DNA from: VYFG01 sp964403545
GTDB lineage: Bacteria > Pseudomonadota > Gammaproteobacteria > Arenicellales > Poriferihabitantaceae
Direction of reading: 5' to 3'
Assembly (NCBI GenBank): GCA_964403545.1
Contig: CAYOGN010000172.1
Span: forward strand, 1 to 7,085
Length of the DNA stretch: 7,085 nucleotides
The number at the start of each line of letters is the position of its first letter. Within the stretch, counting starts at the first letter, position 1. The translations under genes and the position numbers were made by a program. Below the pieces are notes generated by a model, which saw only the letters and a list, made by a program, of their open reading frames with translations, made no database searches and was not told the origin of the DNA. Positions 5,744-7,085 of the stretch are shown here, piece after piece.

Positions 5744-7051
5744 ATGCAATCCTGGCTGCAAAATCTGTGGTTTGATTTATTCCAACCGTGGTCGTTGTAC
5801 CAGTTTGGAATTGTTGTAGGTTGCTACATCATCTCCAGACTTGCGGTCAAGATGGTCGAACCCTGGTTTGAACAAAAAGTACGCGGGATCAAAGGTAAAC
5901 CGGGTTTGTTACGGGTTATGGTGGCATTTTTGCGCAACACCGACTGGTTGCTTTTCTCTTTTTTGCTGAGCATCGTGTACCTGGTGATGCAGCAAATTAC
6001 CTGGCCCAGTCACAGCTACTTTATCGGAATTGCCGTTCAATTATCGATTACATGGGTAGTTATCGCGGTTCTGTCCAAGATCATTCGCAACCGATTTCTC
6101 GCGCGTACAACTGCCATGGTCTGTTGGGGATTTGTCGCCCTGAGTTTGCTCGATCTGGTTGAACCAACAATAGAAGTTATAGATTCTGTAGCCTATACCT
6201 TTGGTTCGGTCAGAATTTCGCTGCTTATGCTATTCGAAGGAATTGTGTTGGTGATTGGAATGCTTTGGGGCGCAAACACCCTCGGAAAGTTTTTTGAACG
6301 ACAGATCAATAATATTTCAGACCTGAACCCTTCTCTTAAAGTATTAACCGGAAAAATAATAAAAATTTTCCTGTATATTTTTGCTCTGGGCATTGCACTT
6401 TCGAGTATCGGTTTTGACCTTACCGCATTAACCATTTTCTCCGGCGCAGTTGGTGTGGGAATCGGCCTCGGGTTGCAGAAGGTGTTTTCCAATTATTTAT
6501 CCGGCATCATCATCTTGATGGATAAGTCAATCAAACCCGGGGATACCATCTCTGTGGGTCAAACCTTTGGCTGGATTCGGGAATTAAGAGCGCGATTTGT
6601 TTCGGTGATCACCCGTGATGGTAAGGAGTTTCTCATTCCCAACGAAGATCTTATTACCCTGCAAGTGGTGAACTGGTCATTTTCCGACAAACTGGTGCGG
6701 CTGGATGTACCATTTGGAGTCTCCTATAAAAGCAACCCGTATGAGGTATCCAAACTGGTCATCGAAGCGGCCAGGACGGTAGACCGGGTTTCAACCATTC
6801 GCGCACCCGTTTGCTGGATGACCGAGTTTGGTGAATCCTCACTCAATTTTCTACTCCGATTCTGGATTGAAGACCCACAAAATGGCCTGACCAATATTCG
6901 GGGCAAGGTGCTACTGGCAGTTTGGGATACTTTTGCCGAGCACAAGATAGATGTTCCATACCCACACAGGGAACTGATTCTCAGGAATCCGGAAAAACAA
7001 TCATTGGTTATTGAACCCGAAGAAGATCAGCAATCATCAAAAAGCCAATAA
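5744..7051 (+). CDS. MscS-family small-conductance mechanosensitive channel
   Basis: This inner-membrane channel is expected to open under membrane tension and release solutes on osmotic downshock. It has 435 residues, longer than E. coli MscS (286), because several membrane segments precede the channel core. Hydrophobic segments lie near residues 19-36, 67-84, 92-111, 123-139, 157-178 and 205-224. The pore helix follows (about 228-260), with the Gly/Ala-rich pattern GAVGVGIGLGLQKVFSNYLSG typical of MscS TM3. The cytoplasmic beta domain follows: KPGDTISV (264-271), a segment around residues 287-300 ending FLIPNEDL, and VVNWSFSD (308-315). The alpha/beta domain runs to about 410, ending in an acidic tail. 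The first ATG in frame is 5744, but AGGAG (5714-5718) is ideally placed, 7 nt away, for an in-frame CTG at 5726, which would add six residues. Osmotic protection next to glycerol uptake is suggestive but may be chance. Confidence 0.93.
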   Translation: MQSWLQNLWFDLFQPWSLYQFGIVVGCYIISRLAVKMVEPWFEQKVRGIKGKPGLLRVMVAFLRNTDWLLFSFLLSIVYLVMQQITWPSHSYFIGIAVQLSITWVVIAVLSKIIRNRFLARTTAMVCWGFVALSLLDLVEPTIEVIDSVAYTFGSVRISLLMLFEGIVLVIGMLWGANTLGKFFERQINNISDLNPSLKVLTGKIIKIFLYIFALGIALSSIGFDLTALTIFSGAVGVGIGLGLQKVFSNYLSGIIILMDKSIKPGDTISVGQTFGWIRELRARFVSVITRDGKEFLIPNEDLITLQVVNWSFSDKLVRLDVPFGVSYKSNPYEVSKLVIEAARTVDRVSTIRAPVCWMTEFGESSLNFLLRFWIEDPQNGLTNIRGKVLLAVWDTFAEHKIDVPYPHRELILRNPEKQSLVIEPEEDQQSSKSQ

Positions 7052-7085
7052 ATGACACGACAAGAGACGACCTGGGGTCTGTCGA
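7052..7085 (+). CDS. Start of an unidentified gene (cut by window edge)
   Basis: An ATG directly follows the TAA of the channel gene, with no gap, and stays open for 11 codons (MTRQETTWGLS) to the window end. The adjoining stop and start would suit an operon partner of the MscS gene. No strong Shine-Dalgarno is visible (AAAAAG at 7039-7044 is the best). Too little is present to name a family. Confidence 0.35.
   Translation, partial: MTRQETTWGLS

Overview
The window is bacterial chromosome of moderate GC. It most likely comes from a Gram-negative proteobacterium, probably a gammaproteobacterium. The support is a periplasmic binding protein with a Sec signal peptide, a GlpR that matches the E. 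coli protein through both domains, a proteobacterial-type GlpK, and good Shine-Dalgarno sites on most genes. The lineage is inferred; there is no rRNA or other marker to confirm it.

Left arm, minus strand (about 1-3233): a glycerol import locus read right to left. A large periplasmic solute-binding protein of the GlpV type (1506-3233) is followed by a perfect 10-bp hairpin with a U-run (1455-1486). Then come the glycerol-3-phosphate-responsive repressor GlpR (592-1419) and, overlapping it by 11 bp, the first ATPase subunit GlpS, which runs off the left edge. The second ATPase and the permeases are presumably beyond the edge.

Divergent control region (3234-3484): it holds a promoter candidate for glpV, two candidate GlpR operators (3341-3358 and 3370-3387, each 14/18 to the E. 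coli consensus as I recall it), and an extended -10 candidate pointing right.

Right arm, plus strand (3485-5586): an AbrB-fold antitoxin (vapB-like), then a PIN-domain toxin (vapC-like) without a normal start codon, then glycerol kinase glpK, whose ATG lies 1 nt after the vapC stop and has no visible Shine-Dalgarno site. The toxin-antitoxin pair therefore sits between the shared glp control region and glpK, and probably shares a transcript with it. Import (GlpV/GlpS) and trapping of glycerol as glycerol-3-phosphate (GlpK) would both be derepressed when GlpR binds glycerol-3-phosphate. The embedded toxin-antitoxin pair is the most unusual part of the window.

Right end (5587-7085): a 157-bp gap with a possible extended -10 promoter, a complete MscS-family mechanosensitive channel with extra N-terminal membrane segments, and the first 11 codons of another gene starting directly after the channel's stop codon.
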